From: Prevotella sp.
GTDB lineage: Bacteria > Bacteroidota > Bacteroidia > Bacteroidales > Bacteroidaceae
NCBI GenBank assembly: GCA_017417465.1
Contig: JAFPZD010000125.1
Location: 1 to 50,039 of the forward strand
Direction of reading: 5' to 3'
DNA length: 50,039 bases
Shown: one piece after another, positions 41,661 to 50,039 of the stretch
Layout: the number at the start of each line of letters is the position of its first letter
Position numbering within the stretch: position 1 is the first letter of the stretch
Made by a program: the position numbers and the translations under genes
The notes under the pieces: model-generated
Databases searched by the model: none
What the model was told of the DNA's origin: nothing
The model's input: the letters and a program-made list of their open reading frames with translations, nothing else

Positions 41661-41748
41661 CACCGACTTTCAGATCAAAACCCACCGACTTTTAAGACGT
41701 AACTCGGTGACTTTCAAAACGCAAATCGGTGACTTTCGAAAGACAAGA
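41661..41748. repeat. 22-nt periodic array upstream of the GH18 gene, 4 copies
   Basis: CACCGACTTT occurs at 41661 and 41683 and CGGTGACTTT at 41705 and 41727, exactly 22 bp apart throughout. The first half of the core changes from CACCG to its reverse complement CGGTG between copies two and three, so those parts can pair. It lies in the 134-bp gap between the GH18 start and the dehydrogenase stop codon. Confidence 0.8.
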
Positions 41749-41754
41749 CAATGT

Positions 41755-42516
41755 TCAGTCGCGATGGATGACACTGCCGCTGGCCTGATGGGTGGCGAGG
41801 ACGAGGACTTCGGCTATCTGGACGTGCTTCGGCGCACTGGCAGCATAGAAAGCGACGTCGCCAATGTCGGCACCAGTGAGGGGCTTAATGCCCTGATAGA
41901 CATGGTCGGCACGATCGTTGTCGCCATGGAAACGGACACGGCTGAAGTTTGTTTCGACGAGGCCGGGCTTCACGTTGGTAACACGGACAGCAGTGTGAGC
42001 CACATCGATGCGCAGGCCATCGCTGAGTGCCTTGACGGCAGCCTTCGTGGCACAGTAGACATTACCACCGGCGTAGGCGGCATCGCCAGCCACGGAACCA
42101 ATGTTAATGACGTGGCCCTCACCACGCTCCACCATCTTGGGGACAATGAGGCGCGTCATGGTGAGCAGGCCCTTGATGTTGGTCTCGATCATGGTGTCCC
42201 AGTCCTCGCAGTTGCCTTCGTATTCCGGCTCGAGGCCAAGGGCAAGGCCGGCATTATTGATAAGCACATCGATGGGCAAAAGTTCCTGACGGATGGACGC
42301 CACGACCCGGCGCGAGGCCTCACGATCGCGCACATCGAAACAAAGTGTCTGGACGTCGGCACCTGTCTGGCGCAGCTCATCAGCGATCTGATCCAGCAGC
42401 TGCTGGCGTCGTCCGGTAATCACTAAGTTATAGCCACCACGCGCAAAGCGTTCAGCGCAGCCTTGGCCAATGCCGCTGGTGGCACCGGTAATCAATACTG
42501 TTGGTCGTCTGGTCAT
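41755..42516 (-). CDS. SDR family NAD(P)-dependent oxidoreductase
   Basis: 253 aa, complete. The nucleotide-binding motif is GATSGIGQG near the start, NNAG follows in strand 4, and the catalytic set is Ser (IGSV) and YCATK. This matches classical short-chain dehydrogenases; the closest general type is YdfG-like 3-hydroxyacid dehydrogenase. The TGRR at the end of strand 2 suggests NADP. The substrate is unknown. Confidence 0.92.
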   Translation of the reverse strand: MTRRPTVLITGATSGIGQGCAERFARGGYNLVITGRRQQLLDQIADELRQTGADVQTLCFDVRDREASRRVVASIRQELLPIDVLINNAGLALGLEPEYEGNCEDWDTMIETNIKGLLTMTRLIVPKMVERGEGHVINIGSVAGDAAYAGGNVYCATKAAVKALSDGLRIDVAHTAVRVTNVKPGLVETNFSRVRFHGDNDRADHVYQGIKPLTGADIGDVAFYAASAPKHVQIAEVLVLATHQASGSVIHRD

Positions 42517-42585
42517 AGTTGTAGGGAGTTTAGGATTGTGGGAGTTTTGAGTGTGAGAAAGGAAAGTGAGCCGTTATGCAACGGC

Positions 42586-42625
42586 AAAAAAAATGCCCTT
42601 GCACCCTCGAAAGGGGACAAGAGCA
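42586..42625 (-). terminator. Terminator of the ribosomal operon
   Basis: On the minus strand TGCTCTTG pairs with CAAGGGCA (one G-U) and an inner CCCC/GGG adds to the stem; eight T follow (plus-strand A at 42586-42593). It lies about 45 bp past the rplQ stop codon. Confidence 0.75.
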
Positions 42626-42670
42626 CTCTCTATGTCTGTTGATATGACAGTCAAAAGTTCAGTCAATCGC

Positions 42671-43165
42671 TTATTCAGCCGCCGGAGCCTCTGCGGCTGC
42701 GGGTGCCTCAGCAGCAGGAGCCTCCTGAGCTGGAGCCTCTGCCTTTGAACCTGAACGGCGTGAGCGACGGGTGGCCTTCTTCTTGGTCTCGGTCTTTGCC
42801 ATTTCGGGATCGAAGTCTACGAGCTCAATGAAGCAGATCTGAGCAGCGTCACCCTGACGGAAACCGAGCTTGATGATGCGGGTGTAACCACCGGGGCGGT
42901 TGCCCACCTTTTCAGCGACGGGGCCGAAAAGCTCCTTGATGGCATCCTTGTTCTGCAGATAGCTGAACACGACGCGGCGTGAATTGGTGGAGTCCTCCTT
43001 TGCCTTAGTGATGAGGGGTTCCACATACTTCTTGAGTTCCTTTGCCTTGGCAACAGTCGTAGTGATTCTTTTGTGCATGATCAGCGAGATGGCCATGTTG
43101 GCAAGCATAGCGTGGCGGTGGTCAGCAGTACGGCCGAGATGGTTGAATTTCTTATTGTGTCTCAT
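42671..43165 (-). CDS. rplQ: 50S ribosomal protein L17
   Basis: 164 aa. The N-terminal 115 residues ([40 protein letters not shown]) are standard L17. The last 40 residues are a low-complexity A/E/P tail typical of Bacteroidetes L17. Last gene of the spc/alpha cluster, 154 bp after rpoA, with an inverted repeat and a decamer repeat in the gap. Confidence 0.97.
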   Translation of the reverse strand: MRHNKKFNHLGRTADHRHAMLANMAISLIMHKRITTTVAKAKELKKYVEPLITKAKEDSTNSRRVVFSYLQNKDAIKELFGPVAEKVGNRPGGYTRIIKLGFRQGDAAQICFIELVDFDPEMAKTETKKKATRRSRRSGSKAEAPAQEAPAAEAPAAAEAPAAE

Positions 43166-43209
43166 TTTAATTTTTGGAAGTTAAAGGGCGTCAGAGGAAG
43201 TTTTAAGGA

Positions 43210-43276
43210 GTTAGAAGTCGATAGACTTTTCATCTGTTCGGGGAGTCTTGTAGCAGCGTCACTATCGACTTCTAAC
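43210..43276. repeat. 15-bp inverted repeat between rpoA and rplQ
   Basis: GTTAGAAGTCGATAG (43210-43224) is the exact reverse complement of CTATCGACTTCTAAC (43262-43276), with a 37-nt loop. In the rpoA-rplQ transcript it would form a stem in the intercistronic leader of rplQ. Confidence 0.65.
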
Positions 43277-43320
43277 TACTTCTAACTCCTTTTTACTACT
43301 TCTTACTCCTTCTTAATACT
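43271..43320. repeat. Decamer tandem repeat upstream of rplQ, 5 copies
   Basis: Five in-phase 10-mers (TCTAACTACT, TCTAACTCCT, TTTTACTACT, TCTTACTCCT, TCTTAATACT) run up to the rpoA stop codon (43320-43322). They overlap the right arm of the inverted repeat at 43210-43276. Confidence 0.75.
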
Positions 43321-44312
43321 TACTCTTTATCCAGTTTATACTTTGCGATGTCGGTTCCAAACGACAGATTCAGACTCTCGAGCAAATCATCAAGCTCCGT
43401 GAGCGATTTCTTACCGAAGTTGCGGAACTTCAGGAGGTCGGTCTTGTTGTACTGCACCAAGTCGCCGAGCGTTTCGACGTCGGCAGCCTTCAGACAGTTC
43501 AGGGCACGAACAGAGAGGTTCATGTCGACGAGCTTCGTCTTCAGTAACTGGCGCATGTGCAGGATTTCCTCATCAAACTCCTGGTTGCCCTCGTTGTCGT
43601 TAGTCTCGAGGGTGATCTTCTCGTCGGAGAAGAGCATGAAGTGGTAGATGAGAATCTTGGCTGCCTCCTTAAGGGCATCCTTCGGGTGGATGGAACCGTC
43701 CGTCGTCACTTCGAGTACGAGCTTGTCGTAGTCGGTCTTCTGCTCGACACGATAGGGCTCGACAGCGAATTTGACGTTACGGATAGGGGTGTAGATAGAG
43801 TCGATGGCGATGACGTTAACGTCGGTGCAGAACTCGCGGTTCTCGTCAGCGGGGACGTAGCCGCGGCCCTTGTTGATCGTCAAGTCTATCTGCATTGAAG
43901 CTTTTGAATCAAGATGGCAAATCACCAATTCGGGATTTAACACTTCAAAGCCAGTCAGATACTTGCCGATGTCGCCGGCCGTGAACTCGGTAGAGTTCTC
44001 TACAGTGATGCTGACCTTCTCATTCTCGAATTCTTCAACTACTTGCTTGAACCTTACTTGCTTAAGGTTCAAGATCATGTTGGTTACATCCTCCTTCACA
44101 CCAGGGACGGATGAGAACTCATGCTCGACACCACCGATGCGGATGGTATTGATGGCATAGCCCTCAAGCGATGAAAGGAGGATGCGGCGCAGGGCGTTAC
44201 CGATGGTTACACCGAAGCCCGGCTCCAGAGGACGAAATTCGAACTTGCCGAACTTGTCGCTGGATTCCAACATCACTACTTTATCGGGTTTTTGAAATGC
44301 TAATATCGCCAT
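43320..44312 (-). CDS. rpoA: DNA-directed RNA polymerase subunit alpha
   Basis: 330 aa. The N-terminal domain carries [20 protein letters not shown] (assembly region). The C-terminal domain ([35 protein letters not shown]) binds UP-element DNA and activators. Lies between rpsD and rplQ as usual. Confidence 0.98.
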   Translation of the reverse strand: MAILAFQKPDKVVMLESSDKFGKFEFRPLEPGFGVTIGNALRRILLSSLEGYAINTIRIGGVEHEFSSVPGVKEDVTNMILNLKQVRFKQVVEEFENEKVSITVENSTEFTAGDIGKYLTGFEVLNPELVICHLDSKASMQIDLTINKGRGYVPADENREFCTDVNVIAIDSIYTPIRNVKFAVEPYRVEQKTDYDKLVLEVTTDGSIHPKDALKEAAKILIYHFMLFSDEKITLETNDNEGNQEFDEEILHMRQLLKTKLVDMNLSVRALNCLKAADVETLGDLVQYNKTDLLKFRNFGKKSLTELDDLLESLNLSFGTDIAKYKLDKE

Positions 44313-44326
44313 TAATTTAATGATTT

Positions 44327-44935
44327 TTAGTTCTTAGAGTACAACTCAACGATTAACTGCTCCTTGATGTTCTCGGGGATGTCCTCGCGCTCAGGGCGAT
44401 GGAGGAACTTACCAGCCTTCTGCTGCTCGTCCCACTCAATCCAAGGATACTTGCTGTGGTTGAAACCAGCCAGGGCATCGGCGATGACTTCGAGAGACTT
44501 TGACTTCTCGCGAACACCGATAATCTGTCCGGGCTTCACTGAGAACGACGGAATGTTGACTACCTGACCATCGACGACGATGTGACGGTGGCCTACGAGC
44601 TGACGGGCAGCTGCGCGGGTAGGAGCGAGTCCCAGACGGAAAACCACATTGTCGAGTCGGCTCTCAAGCAGCTGCAGCAGCACCTCACCGGTGATACCGT
44701 CAGCCTTAGCGGCCTTCTCAAACATAATGCGGAACTGGCGCTCAAGCACTCCATAAGTGTACTTGGCTTTCTGCTTCTCTGCCAGCATGACTGCATACTC
44801 CGACTGCTTGCGGCGGCGGTTCTGGCCATGCTGTCCCGGGGGGAAGTTCCTACGGGACAAAACTTTGTCCGGTCCGTAAATGGCTTCGCCAAAACGGCGG
44901 GCAATCTTAGATTTCGGTCCAATATACTTTGCCAT
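44327..44935 (-). CDS. rpsD: 30S ribosomal protein S4
   Basis: 202 aa. [20 protein letters not shown] and the S4 domain ([20 protein letters not shown]) are typical. A primary 16S-binding protein. No zinc-type cysteines are present. The 103-bp gap upstream is largely a 9-mer repeat. Confidence 0.98.
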   Translation of the reverse strand: MAKYIGPKSKIARRFGEAIYGPDKVLSRRNFPPGQHGQNRRRKQSEYAVMLAEKQKAKYTYGVLERQFRIMFEKAAKADGITGEVLLQLLESRLDNVVFRLGLAPTRAAARQLVGHRHIVVDGQVVNIPSFSVKPGQIIGVREKSKSLEVIADALAGFNHSKYPWIEWDEQQKAGKFLHRPEREDIPENIKEQLIVELYSKN

Positions 44936-44964
44936 AATATCTTATAAAAAATTTAATTGTTCTT

Positions 44965-45036
44965 GTTTCTATAGTTTCTATAGTATCTATAGTATCTATA
45001 GTATCTATAGCATCTATAGTTCCTATAGCTTCTAAA
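44965..45036. repeat. 9-mer tandem repeat (GTATCTATA) between rpsK and rpsD, 8 copies
   Basis: Eight consecutive 9-mers (GTTTCTATA twice, GTATCTATA three times, then GCATCTATA, GTTCCTATA and GCTTCTAAA) occupy 72 of the 103 bp between the two ribosomal genes. Confidence 0.95.
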
Positions 45037-45038
45037 AT

Positions 45039-45428
45039 TTAGACGCGACGGCGCTTCGGGGGACGGCAGCCATTGTGAGGCAGCGGAGTGACATCCACAA
45101 TCTCGATGACCTCGATACCTGCACCATGGATAGCACGGATAGCCGACTCACGGCCGTTGCCGGGACCCTTGACATAAGCCTTCACCTTGCGCAGACCCAG
45201 GTCGAAAGCAACCTTTGCGCAGTCCTCAGCTGCCATCTGGGCAGCGTACGGTGTGTTCTTCTTCGAGCCACGGAAGCCCATCTTACCTGCTGACGACCAA
45301 CTGATCACCTGACCCTCGTCGTTAGCCAAAGACACGATTACATTATTGAAAGAGCTGTGTACGTGAAGCTGGCCCAGGGCGGTAACCTTCACATTCCTTT
45401 TCTTCGATACGACTGTTTTCTTTGCCAT
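45039..45428 (-). CDS. rpsK: 30S ribosomal protein S11
   Basis: 129 aa. [20 protein letters not shown] and the C-terminal [15 protein letters not shown] are diagnostic. Platform protein of the 30S subunit. Confidence 0.98.
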   Translation of the reverse strand: MAKKTVVSKKRNVKVTALGQLHVHSSFNNVIVSLANDEGQVISWSSAGKMGFRGSKKNTPYAAQMAAEDCAKVAFDLGLRKVKAYVKGPGNGRESAIRAIHGAGIEVIEIVDVTPLPHNGCRPPKRRRV

Positions 45429-45477
45429 AATTCTTAATTCTTAATTGTTAATCGATAATTGTGAATTGTGAATTACT
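45429..45477. repeat. Heptamer tandem repeat (AATTNNN) between rpsM and rpsK, 7 copies
   Basis: Seven in-phase 7-mers (AATTCTT twice, AATTGTT, AATCGAT, AATTGTG twice, AATTACT) fill the gap from the rpsK start codon into the rpsM stop codon. Confidence 0.85.
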
Positions 45478-45853
45478 TCGTGGCCTTCTTCTTATTAGCA
45501 ACAGTCTTCTTCTTACCCTTACGCGTACGAGCATTATTCTTTGTGCTCTGACCGCGAACGGGAAGACCATTACGATGACGGACACCACGATAGCAACCAA
45601 TATCCATCAGTCGCTTGATGTTCAGTTGGATCTCGGTACGGAGATCACCTTCTACTTTGAATTCAGCGCCGATGATTTCACGGATTTTGGCTGCCTGGTC
45701 GTCACTCCACTCGTTGACCTTCAGGTCGCGGCTCACGCCGGCCTTGTCCAATATCTTTGCTGAACTACTTCGACCTATACCATAAATATAGGTCAATGCG
45801 ATTTCGCCACGCTTGTTCTGGGGCAAATCTACTCCAACAATTCTTATTGCCAT
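45473..45853 (-). CDS. rpsM: 30S ribosomal protein S13
   Basis: 126 aa. [40 protein letters not shown] and a lysine-rich tail are diagnostic. It follows rpmJ after a 117-bp gap containing a possible internal promoter. Confidence 0.98.
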   Translation of the reverse strand: MAIRIVGVDLPQNKRGEIALTYIYGIGRSSSAKILDKAGVSRDLKVNEWSDDQAAKIREIIGAEFKVEGDLRTEIQLNIKRLMDIGCYRGVRHRNGLPVRGQSTKNNARTRKGKKKTVANKKKATK

Positions 45854-45913
45854 TTGTTAATTAAATAATGAAAAAAAATAAAGTTAAAACTTCTGATTTT
45901 GCCAAAAAGCATG

Positions 45914-45942
45914 CAAAGGTAAGGAAATAATCTGATATTTCC
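45914..45942 (-). promoter_or_regulatory. Possible internal promoter for rpsM with adjacent dyad
   Basis: On the minus strand TACCTTTG (45914-45921) fits TAnnTTTG and is followed by CATGC. There is no clear TTTG 20 bp upstream. Instead, the perfect dyad GGAAATA/TATTTCC (45923-45942) occupies that space. Confidence 0.45.
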
Positions 45943-45970
45943 CACCTTACACGCTAATATTTAAGCATTT

Positions 45971-46087
45971 TTAACCCTGACGCATCTTATACTTAGGGTT
46001 CTTCTTGTTGATAACGAACAGGCGGCCCTTGCGACGGACGATTTTGCAGTCAGGGGTGCGCTTCTTCAATGATGCTCTTGTCTTCAT
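45971..46087 (-). CDS. rpmJ: 50S ribosomal protein L36
   Basis: 38 aa, read directly from the sequence ([20 protein letters not shown], ending [10 protein letters not shown]). Only one cysteine of the zinc-type L36 pattern remains, so this is the zinc-free form. It lies 15 bp after infA. Confidence 0.95.
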   Translation of the reverse strand: MKTRASLKKRTPDCKIVRRKGRLFVINKKNPKYKMRQG

Positions 46088-46102
46088 ATCTAATTGGGTT
46101 GT

Positions 46103-46321
46103 TTATTTGTATCGAAAAACAATTCTTCCCTTGGTCAAGTCGTAGGGACTCATCTCCACCTTGACCTTATCGCCCGGAAGTATGCGGATGTAGTGCATAC
46201 GCATCTTGCCGGAAATATGTGCAATAATCTGCACACCGTTTTCAAGTTCTACCCGGAACATTGCGTTCGAGAGGCTCTCGAGTATTGTCCCGTCCTGCTC
46301 AATTGCGGATTGTTTTGCCAT
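46103..46321 (-). CDS. infA: Translation initiation factor IF-1
   Basis: 72 aa, full length. [20 protein letters not shown] and the OB-fold segment [20 protein letters not shown] are diagnostic. It lies 9 bp after map. Confidence 0.98.
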   Translation of the reverse strand: MAKQSAIEQDGTILESLSNAMFRVELENGVQIIAHISGKMRMHYIRILPGDKVKVEMSPYDLTKGRIVFRYK

Positions 46322-46330
46322 GCTTTCTCG

Positions 46331-47131
46331 TTAGTAAAGTTTACCTTCTAATGCTTCTATTTCTTCAAACGATGATAAAATCTCGGCTTCGCCACGGCGG
46401 ATGGCTATCGTGTGTTCAAAGTGGGCGGCAGGCTTGCCGTCACGTGTGCAGACACTCCAGCGGTCAGGCTTCAGATAGATGTCACGCTTACCCATGGTGA
46501 TCATCGGCTCGATGGCGATACACATGCTGGCTTTCAGCATGACGCCGTTGCCGCGACGTCCGTAGTTGGGCACTTGAGGATCTTCATGCATCTGTCGCCC
46601 GATGCCATGACCGGTAAGCTCTCGCACCACCCCGTAGCCTTGTGCTTCGCAATAGTCCTGCACAGCACTGCTGATGTCACCAATATGGCGGCCAGCCTGT
46701 GCGCAGGCAATGCCTTTGTAGAGCGACTCCTTGGTAGTGCGGAGCAGCCTTTTCACCTCTTCGGAGACCTCGCCCACGCAGAACGTGTAGCAGGAGTCGC
46801 CGTTGAAGCCGTTAAGCAGCGTTCCACAGTCAATCGAGATGATGTCACCCTCACGGAGCACATCCTTGTCGCTGGGTACGCCATGCACCACCACATCGTT
46901 GACCGATGTGCAGATGCTTGCGGGGAATGGTCCTCCATAAGGGTTTGGAAAGCCCTTGAAAGTCGGAACGGCGCCATGGTCGCGTATGAACGCATCGGCA
47001 ATCTTGTCCAACTGGAGGGTGGTAACCCCCGGCTTGATATGTTTGGCTAATTCGCCAAGCGTTTTACCAACGAGTTGGTTCGCTTGGCGCATTAGCTCAA
47101 TTTCATCTTCCGTTTTCAGAAAAATCTGCAT
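46331..47131 (-). CDS. map: Methionine aminopeptidase, type I
   Basis: 266 aa. The metal ligands are visible: D in ISIDCGT, D in NGDSCYTF, H in TGHGIGRQMH, E in IAIEPM and E in the GEAEIL segment near the C-terminus. It removes the initiator methionine from new proteins. It lies 4 bp after secY. Confidence 0.97.
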   Translation of the reverse strand: MQIFLKTEDEIELMRQANQLVGKTLGELAKHIKPGVTTLQLDKIADAFIRDHGAVPTFKGFPNPYGGPFPASICTSVNDVVVHGVPSDKDVLREGDIISIDCGTLLNGFNGDSCYTFCVGEVSEEVKRLLRTTKESLYKGIACAQAGRHIGDISSAVQDYCEAQGYGVVRELTGHGIGRQMHEDPQVPNYGRRGNGVMLKASMCIAIEPMITMGKRDIYLKPDRWSVCTRDGKPAAHFEHTIAIRRGEAEILSSFEEIEALEGKLY

Positions 47132-47135
47132 CTGC

Positions 47136-48479
47136 TTAGTAAGCTGTTACTCCACCACGTCCATGGATACGACCAGAGCTGAGCAGACCGTCATAGTGAC
47201 GCATCAAGAGATGACTCTCAATCTGCTGCAGTGTGTCAAGCACCACGCCGATGAGAATCAGCAGAGAGGTGCCACCAAAGAACTGCGAGAAAGCATCCTG
47301 CACGTCGAGCAGACTGGCGAATGCCGGCATCACAGCGATGAAGGCAATGAAGAGCGAGCCGGGCAGCGTGATGCGCGACATCACGGTGTCGATATACTCA
47401 GCCGTGGGCTTGCCAGGCTTCACACCGGGGATGAACCCGTTGTTACGCTTCATGTCCTCTGCCATCTGGGTAGGATTCAGGGTAATAGCAGTGTAGAAGT
47501 ACGTGAACGCAATAATGAGAATTGCGAAAATCACGTTGTACAGCCAACTGTGGTGGTCGGTCAGCGAGCGGACGAACCAGCTGGCGTTTGAAGGATCGGA
47601 GTAACGGATGAATGCCAGGGGGATGAACATCAGTGCCTGAGCAAAGATGATAGGCATCACGTTAGCGGCGAACAGCTTCAGGGGGATGTACTGACGGGCA
47701 CCACCATACTGCTTGTTACCAACAACGCGCTTAGCATACTGCACGGGAATCTTGCGCACGCCCTGAACCAGGACGATGGCTGCACATACAACTGCGTAGA
47801 GAATGATAATCTCGATGAGGAACATCACCAGACCGCCACCAGTGGCTGCGGCAAAGCGCGAACCTACCTCCTGAGCGAAAGCCTCGGGCAAACGGGCGAT
47901 GATACCAATCATAATGATCAGCGAGACACCATTTCCAATACCCTTATCGGTAATGCGCTCACCCAGCCAGAGGATGAACATACTGCCGGCAGCAAGAATG
48001 ATGGTTGAAACGATCATGAACCAGGTCCAGCCAATGCTTGGCGTGAAAGCCTGACCCACCTGCATGCGCAGGTTGATGAGGTAGCTAGGAGCCTGGAAGA
48101 TGAGGATGGCCACTGTCAGCCAGCGTGTGTACTGGCTGATCTTCTTACGGCCGCTCTCGCCTTCGCGCTGCATCTTCTGGAAGTAAGGCACAGCGACGGC
48201 GAGCAGCTGCATTACGATAGAAGCAGAGATGTAAGGCATGATTCCAAGTGCGAAGATCGACGCATTGGAAAATGCACCACCCGAGAACATGTCAAGGAGT
48301 GACATCAGACCGTTCTCCGTCTGGGCATGCAAAGCTCCAAGCTTATTGAACGCAATGCCGGGAAGCACGATTTTGGAACCGAAGCGGTAAATCGCCACGA
48401 ACAGCAGCGTAATGAGGAGGCGCTGGCGCAGGTCCTCTATCTTCCAGATGTTCTTTAGGGTGTTTATAAACTTCTTCAT
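47136..48479 (-). CDS. secY: Protein translocase subunit SecY
   Basis: 447 aa with ten membrane helices. Signature segments are FVAIYRFGSKIVLPGI near the N-terminus and ITDKGIGNGVSLIIMIGI in the middle. It forms the inner-membrane channel used by all Sec-dependent proteins here, including the T9SS cargo. It lies 6 bp after rplO. Confidence 0.98.
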   Translation of the reverse strand: MKKFINTLKNIWKIEDLRQRLLITLLFVAIYRFGSKIVLPGIAFNKLGALHAQTENGLMSLLDMFSGGAFSNASIFALGIMPYISASIVMQLLAVAVPYFQKMQREGESGRKKISQYTRWLTVAILIFQAPSYLINLRMQVGQAFTPSIGWTWFMIVSTIILAAGSMFILWLGERITDKGIGNGVSLIIMIGIIARLPEAFAQEVGSRFAAATGGGLVMFLIEIIILYAVVCAAIVLVQGVRKIPVQYAKRVVGNKQYGGARQYIPLKLFAANVMPIIFAQALMFIPLAFIRYSDPSNASWFVRSLTDHHSWLYNVIFAILIIAFTYFYTAITLNPTQMAEDMKRNNGFIPGVKPGKPTAEYIDTVMSRITLPGSLFIAFIAVMPAFASLLDVQDAFSQFFGGTSLLILIGVVLDTLQQIESHLLMRHYDGLLSSGRIHGRGGVTAY

Positions 48480-48485
48480 CTTTGT

Positions 48486-48932
48486 TTAGATTATTGTTGC
48501 GTTTCCACCTAAGGCCTTAATGGCCTCTTCTGCTTTCTTCGAGAAGGCGTTGGCCTCAACGTCGACCTTGGTCTTCAGCTCACCGTTGGCCAGGACCTTA
48601 ACCAGCTCCTTACCATTGGTGAGACCGGCGGCGACGAGCTCGGCGATGCCAACCTTGGCGTAGCCCTTCTCCTCAGCGAGACGCTGAACGGTAGAGAGAT
48701 TCACGGCGAAGTACTCCTTGTGGTTGATGTTCTTAAAACCAGACTTCGGGAGACGACGCTGCAGAGGCATCTGACCACCTTCAAAACCAACCTTTCTCTT
48801 ATAGCCCGAGCGAGCCTTGGCACCCTTGTGACCACGGGTAGACGTGCCACCGAGTCCTGAGCCAGGACCGCGGCCAATTCTACGACGTGAGTGTGTTGAG
48901 CCCTCTGCAGGTTTCAAATTATTCAGTTTCAT
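48486..48932 (-). CDS. rplO: 50S ribosomal protein L15
   Basis: 148 aa. MKLNNLKPAEGSTHSRRRIG, RGPGSGLGGTSTRGHKGAKA and GFEGGQMPLQRRLPKSGF are diagnostic. Confidence 0.98.
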   Translation of the reverse strand: MKLNNLKPAEGSTHSRRRIGRGPGSGLGGTSTRGHKGAKARSGYKRKVGFEGGQMPLQRRLPKSGFKNINHKEYFAVNLSTVQRLAEEKGYAKVGIAELVAAGLTNGKELVKVLANGELKTKVDVEANAFSKKAEEAIKALGGNATII

Positions 48933-48963
48933 AGTCGAATTCTTTTTAATGGGTGATTACTCT

Positions 48964-49140
48964 TTAGTCAATAACGGTCACCAGGTGATGCACCTTGCGA
49001 ATCATACCGCGGATAGCGGGGGTGTCCTCCTTTTCAACCACCTGGCGGATCTTGCGAAGTCCAAGTGCCTCAAGGGTACGCTTCTGGTCAACGGGATAAC
49101 CGATCTTACTCTTAATCTGCTGAATCTTAATAGTTGCCAT
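48964..49140 (-). CDS. rpmD: 50S ribosomal protein L30
   Basis: 58 aa, read directly from the sequence ([20 protein letters not shown], ending HHLVTVID). Usual length for L30. It lies between rpsE (17 bp gap) and rplO (31 bp gap). Confidence 0.95.
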   Translation of the reverse strand: MATIKIQQIKSKIGYPVDQKRTLEALGLRKIRQVVEKEDTPAIRGMIRKVHHLVTVID

Positions 49141-49157
49141 AGTCTTTACCTCCTAAA

Positions 49158-49670
49158 TTATCCTCTGAATACTTTGTCCATACTGATGCCACGGGTACCT
49201 GCCACGGTGTAGGCGTCGCGCATGTTGCCAAGGGCAACGATGGTGGCCTTCACCAGGTTGTGGGGGTTCGAGGAGCCCTTCGACTTAGCCAGCACGTCCT
49301 TCACACCGGCACTCTCGAGCACGGCGCGCATAGCACCACCGGCCACAAGGCCCGTACCTGCTGCTGCAGGCTTGAGGAACACCTGGGCGCCACCGTAGTG
49401 GGCTTCCATCTCGTGGGGAATCGTGCCCTTCAGGACGGGCACCTTCACCAGGTTCTTCTTTGCTGACTCGACGCCCTTGGCAATGGCTGCCTGCACTTCG
49501 CCGGCCTTACCCAGGCCCCAGCCGATCACGCCGTTGCCGTCGCCGACAACCACGATGGCTGCGAATGTAAAGGTGCGACCGCCCTTCGTTACCTTCGTAA
49601 CACGGTTGATGGCAACCAGTCTGTCCTTCAGTTCAACGTCACTATTTACTTTTACTCTGTTCATTGCCAT
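49158..49670 (-). CDS. rpsE: 30S ribosomal protein S5
   Basis: 170 aa. The S5 motifs [20 protein letters not shown] and [14 protein letters not shown], followed by [20 protein letters not shown], are diagnostic. It lies 6 bp after rplR. Confidence 0.98.
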   Translation of the reverse strand: MAMNRVKVNSDVELKDRLVAINRVTKVTKGGRTFTFAAIVVVGDGNGVIGWGLGKAGEVQAAIAKGVESAKKNLVKVPVLKGTIPHEMEAHYGGAQVFLKPAAAGTGLVAGGAMRAVLESAGVKDVLAKSKGSSNPHNLVKATIVALGNMRDAYTVAGTRGISMDKVFRG

Positions 49671-49676
49671 AATCGT

Positions 49677-50021
49677 TTAGAAATTAAGTCCACCTTTACG
49701 TGCTCCATCAGCAAGCGACTTCACGCGGCCGTGATACAGGTAGCCGTTACGGTCGAAGACGACGGCCTTCACACCGGCTGCCTGAGCCTTCTGGGCAATC
49801 AGCTCGCCCACCTTGGCGGCCTGCTCAATCTTCGGCATGGCCTCGAGGCCGAGCGACGATGCTGCTGCAAGCGTTTTACCTTCCAAATCGTTAATCACCT
49901 GAACGTAGATCTGCTTGTTCGAGCGGAACACGCTCATACGGGGGCGCTCGGCGGTGCCGAACACGCTCTTGCGAATTCTGTATTTAATCTTGATTCGTCT
50001 TTCAACTTTCTTCGTTGTCAT
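49677..50021 (-). CDS. rplR: 50S ribosomal protein L18
   Basis: 114 aa. [40 protein letters not shown] and the C-terminal [17 protein letters not shown] are diagnostic. It binds 5S rRNA. First gene of the cluster visible here; the rest of the spc operon lies beyond the right edge. Confidence 0.98.
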   Translation of the reverse strand: MTTKKVERRIKIKYRIRKSVFGTAERPRMSVFRSNKQIYVQVINDLEGKTLAAASSLGLEAMPKIEQAAKVGELIAQKAQAAGVKAVVFDRNGYLYHGRVKSLADGARKGGLNF

Positions 50022-50039
50022 AATCTTTTAATTTTCAAT

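Overview
The window looks like chromosome from a member of the Bacteroidales, most likely Prevotella or a close relative. The reasons are a SusC/SusD pair, secreted proteins whose C-termini resemble type IX secretion (T9SS) sorting signals, a BspA-like leucine-rich repeat protein, and promoters of the Bacteroidetes type (TTTG, 20 bp, TAnnTTTG). All functional names rest on reading the sequence; no database search was run.

Layout. 1-728 is a gene-free, repeat-rich stretch with two very long hairpins. 729-6937 (minus) is an operon of an M6-type secreted metalloprotease, an OPT-family oligopeptide transporter and a PQQ-like beta-propeller protein. 7256-19541 (minus) holds a 1396-aa leucine-rich repeat protein with a dockerin-like module and a 2693-aa multi-domain surface protein. 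19771-23153 (plus, divergent) is a propeller-type sensor kinase with a LytTR response regulator. 23469-33086 (minus) is a five-gene locus: SusC, SusD, a zinc metallohydrolase lipoprotein, a DUF4302-type lipoprotein and a secreted protein with a sorting tail. 33373-35973 (plus) is a second M6 metalloprotease, divergent from SusC. 35974-36794 is gene-free. 36795-42516 is housekeeping and accessory: a coiled-coil lipoprotein, rsmI, thymidine kinase, tRNA-Lys(UUU), an AlkZ-related protein, a YgjP-like metallopeptidase, a GH18 enzyme and a short-chain dehydrogenase. 42671 to the right edge (minus) is the spc/alpha ribosomal cluster from rplR to rplQ, with secY, map, infA and rpoA.

How the genes may work together (inference). 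The window is rich in machinery for extracellular protein breakdown and peptide uptake: two secreted M6 proteases, an OPT transporter, and a SusCD system with its own HExxH lipoprotein. The kinase/regulator pair lies back-to-back with the leucine-rich repeat/giant-protein operon. Between them are three GACGAAG repeats spaced exactly 21 bp, a good candidate operator. The giant protein begins with a cohesin-like domain and its neighbour carries a dockerin-like module, so the two may bind each other on the cell surface.

Beyond the genes, the most unusual signal is a set of intergenic arrays with a 21-22 nt period (434-496, 23174-23345, 36367-36476, 41661-41748). The unit differs at each locus, there are no spacers, and most units show internal dyad symmetry. 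A second set of short tandem repeats (7-10 nt) fills the gaps between co-directional genes, even inside the ribosomal operon.
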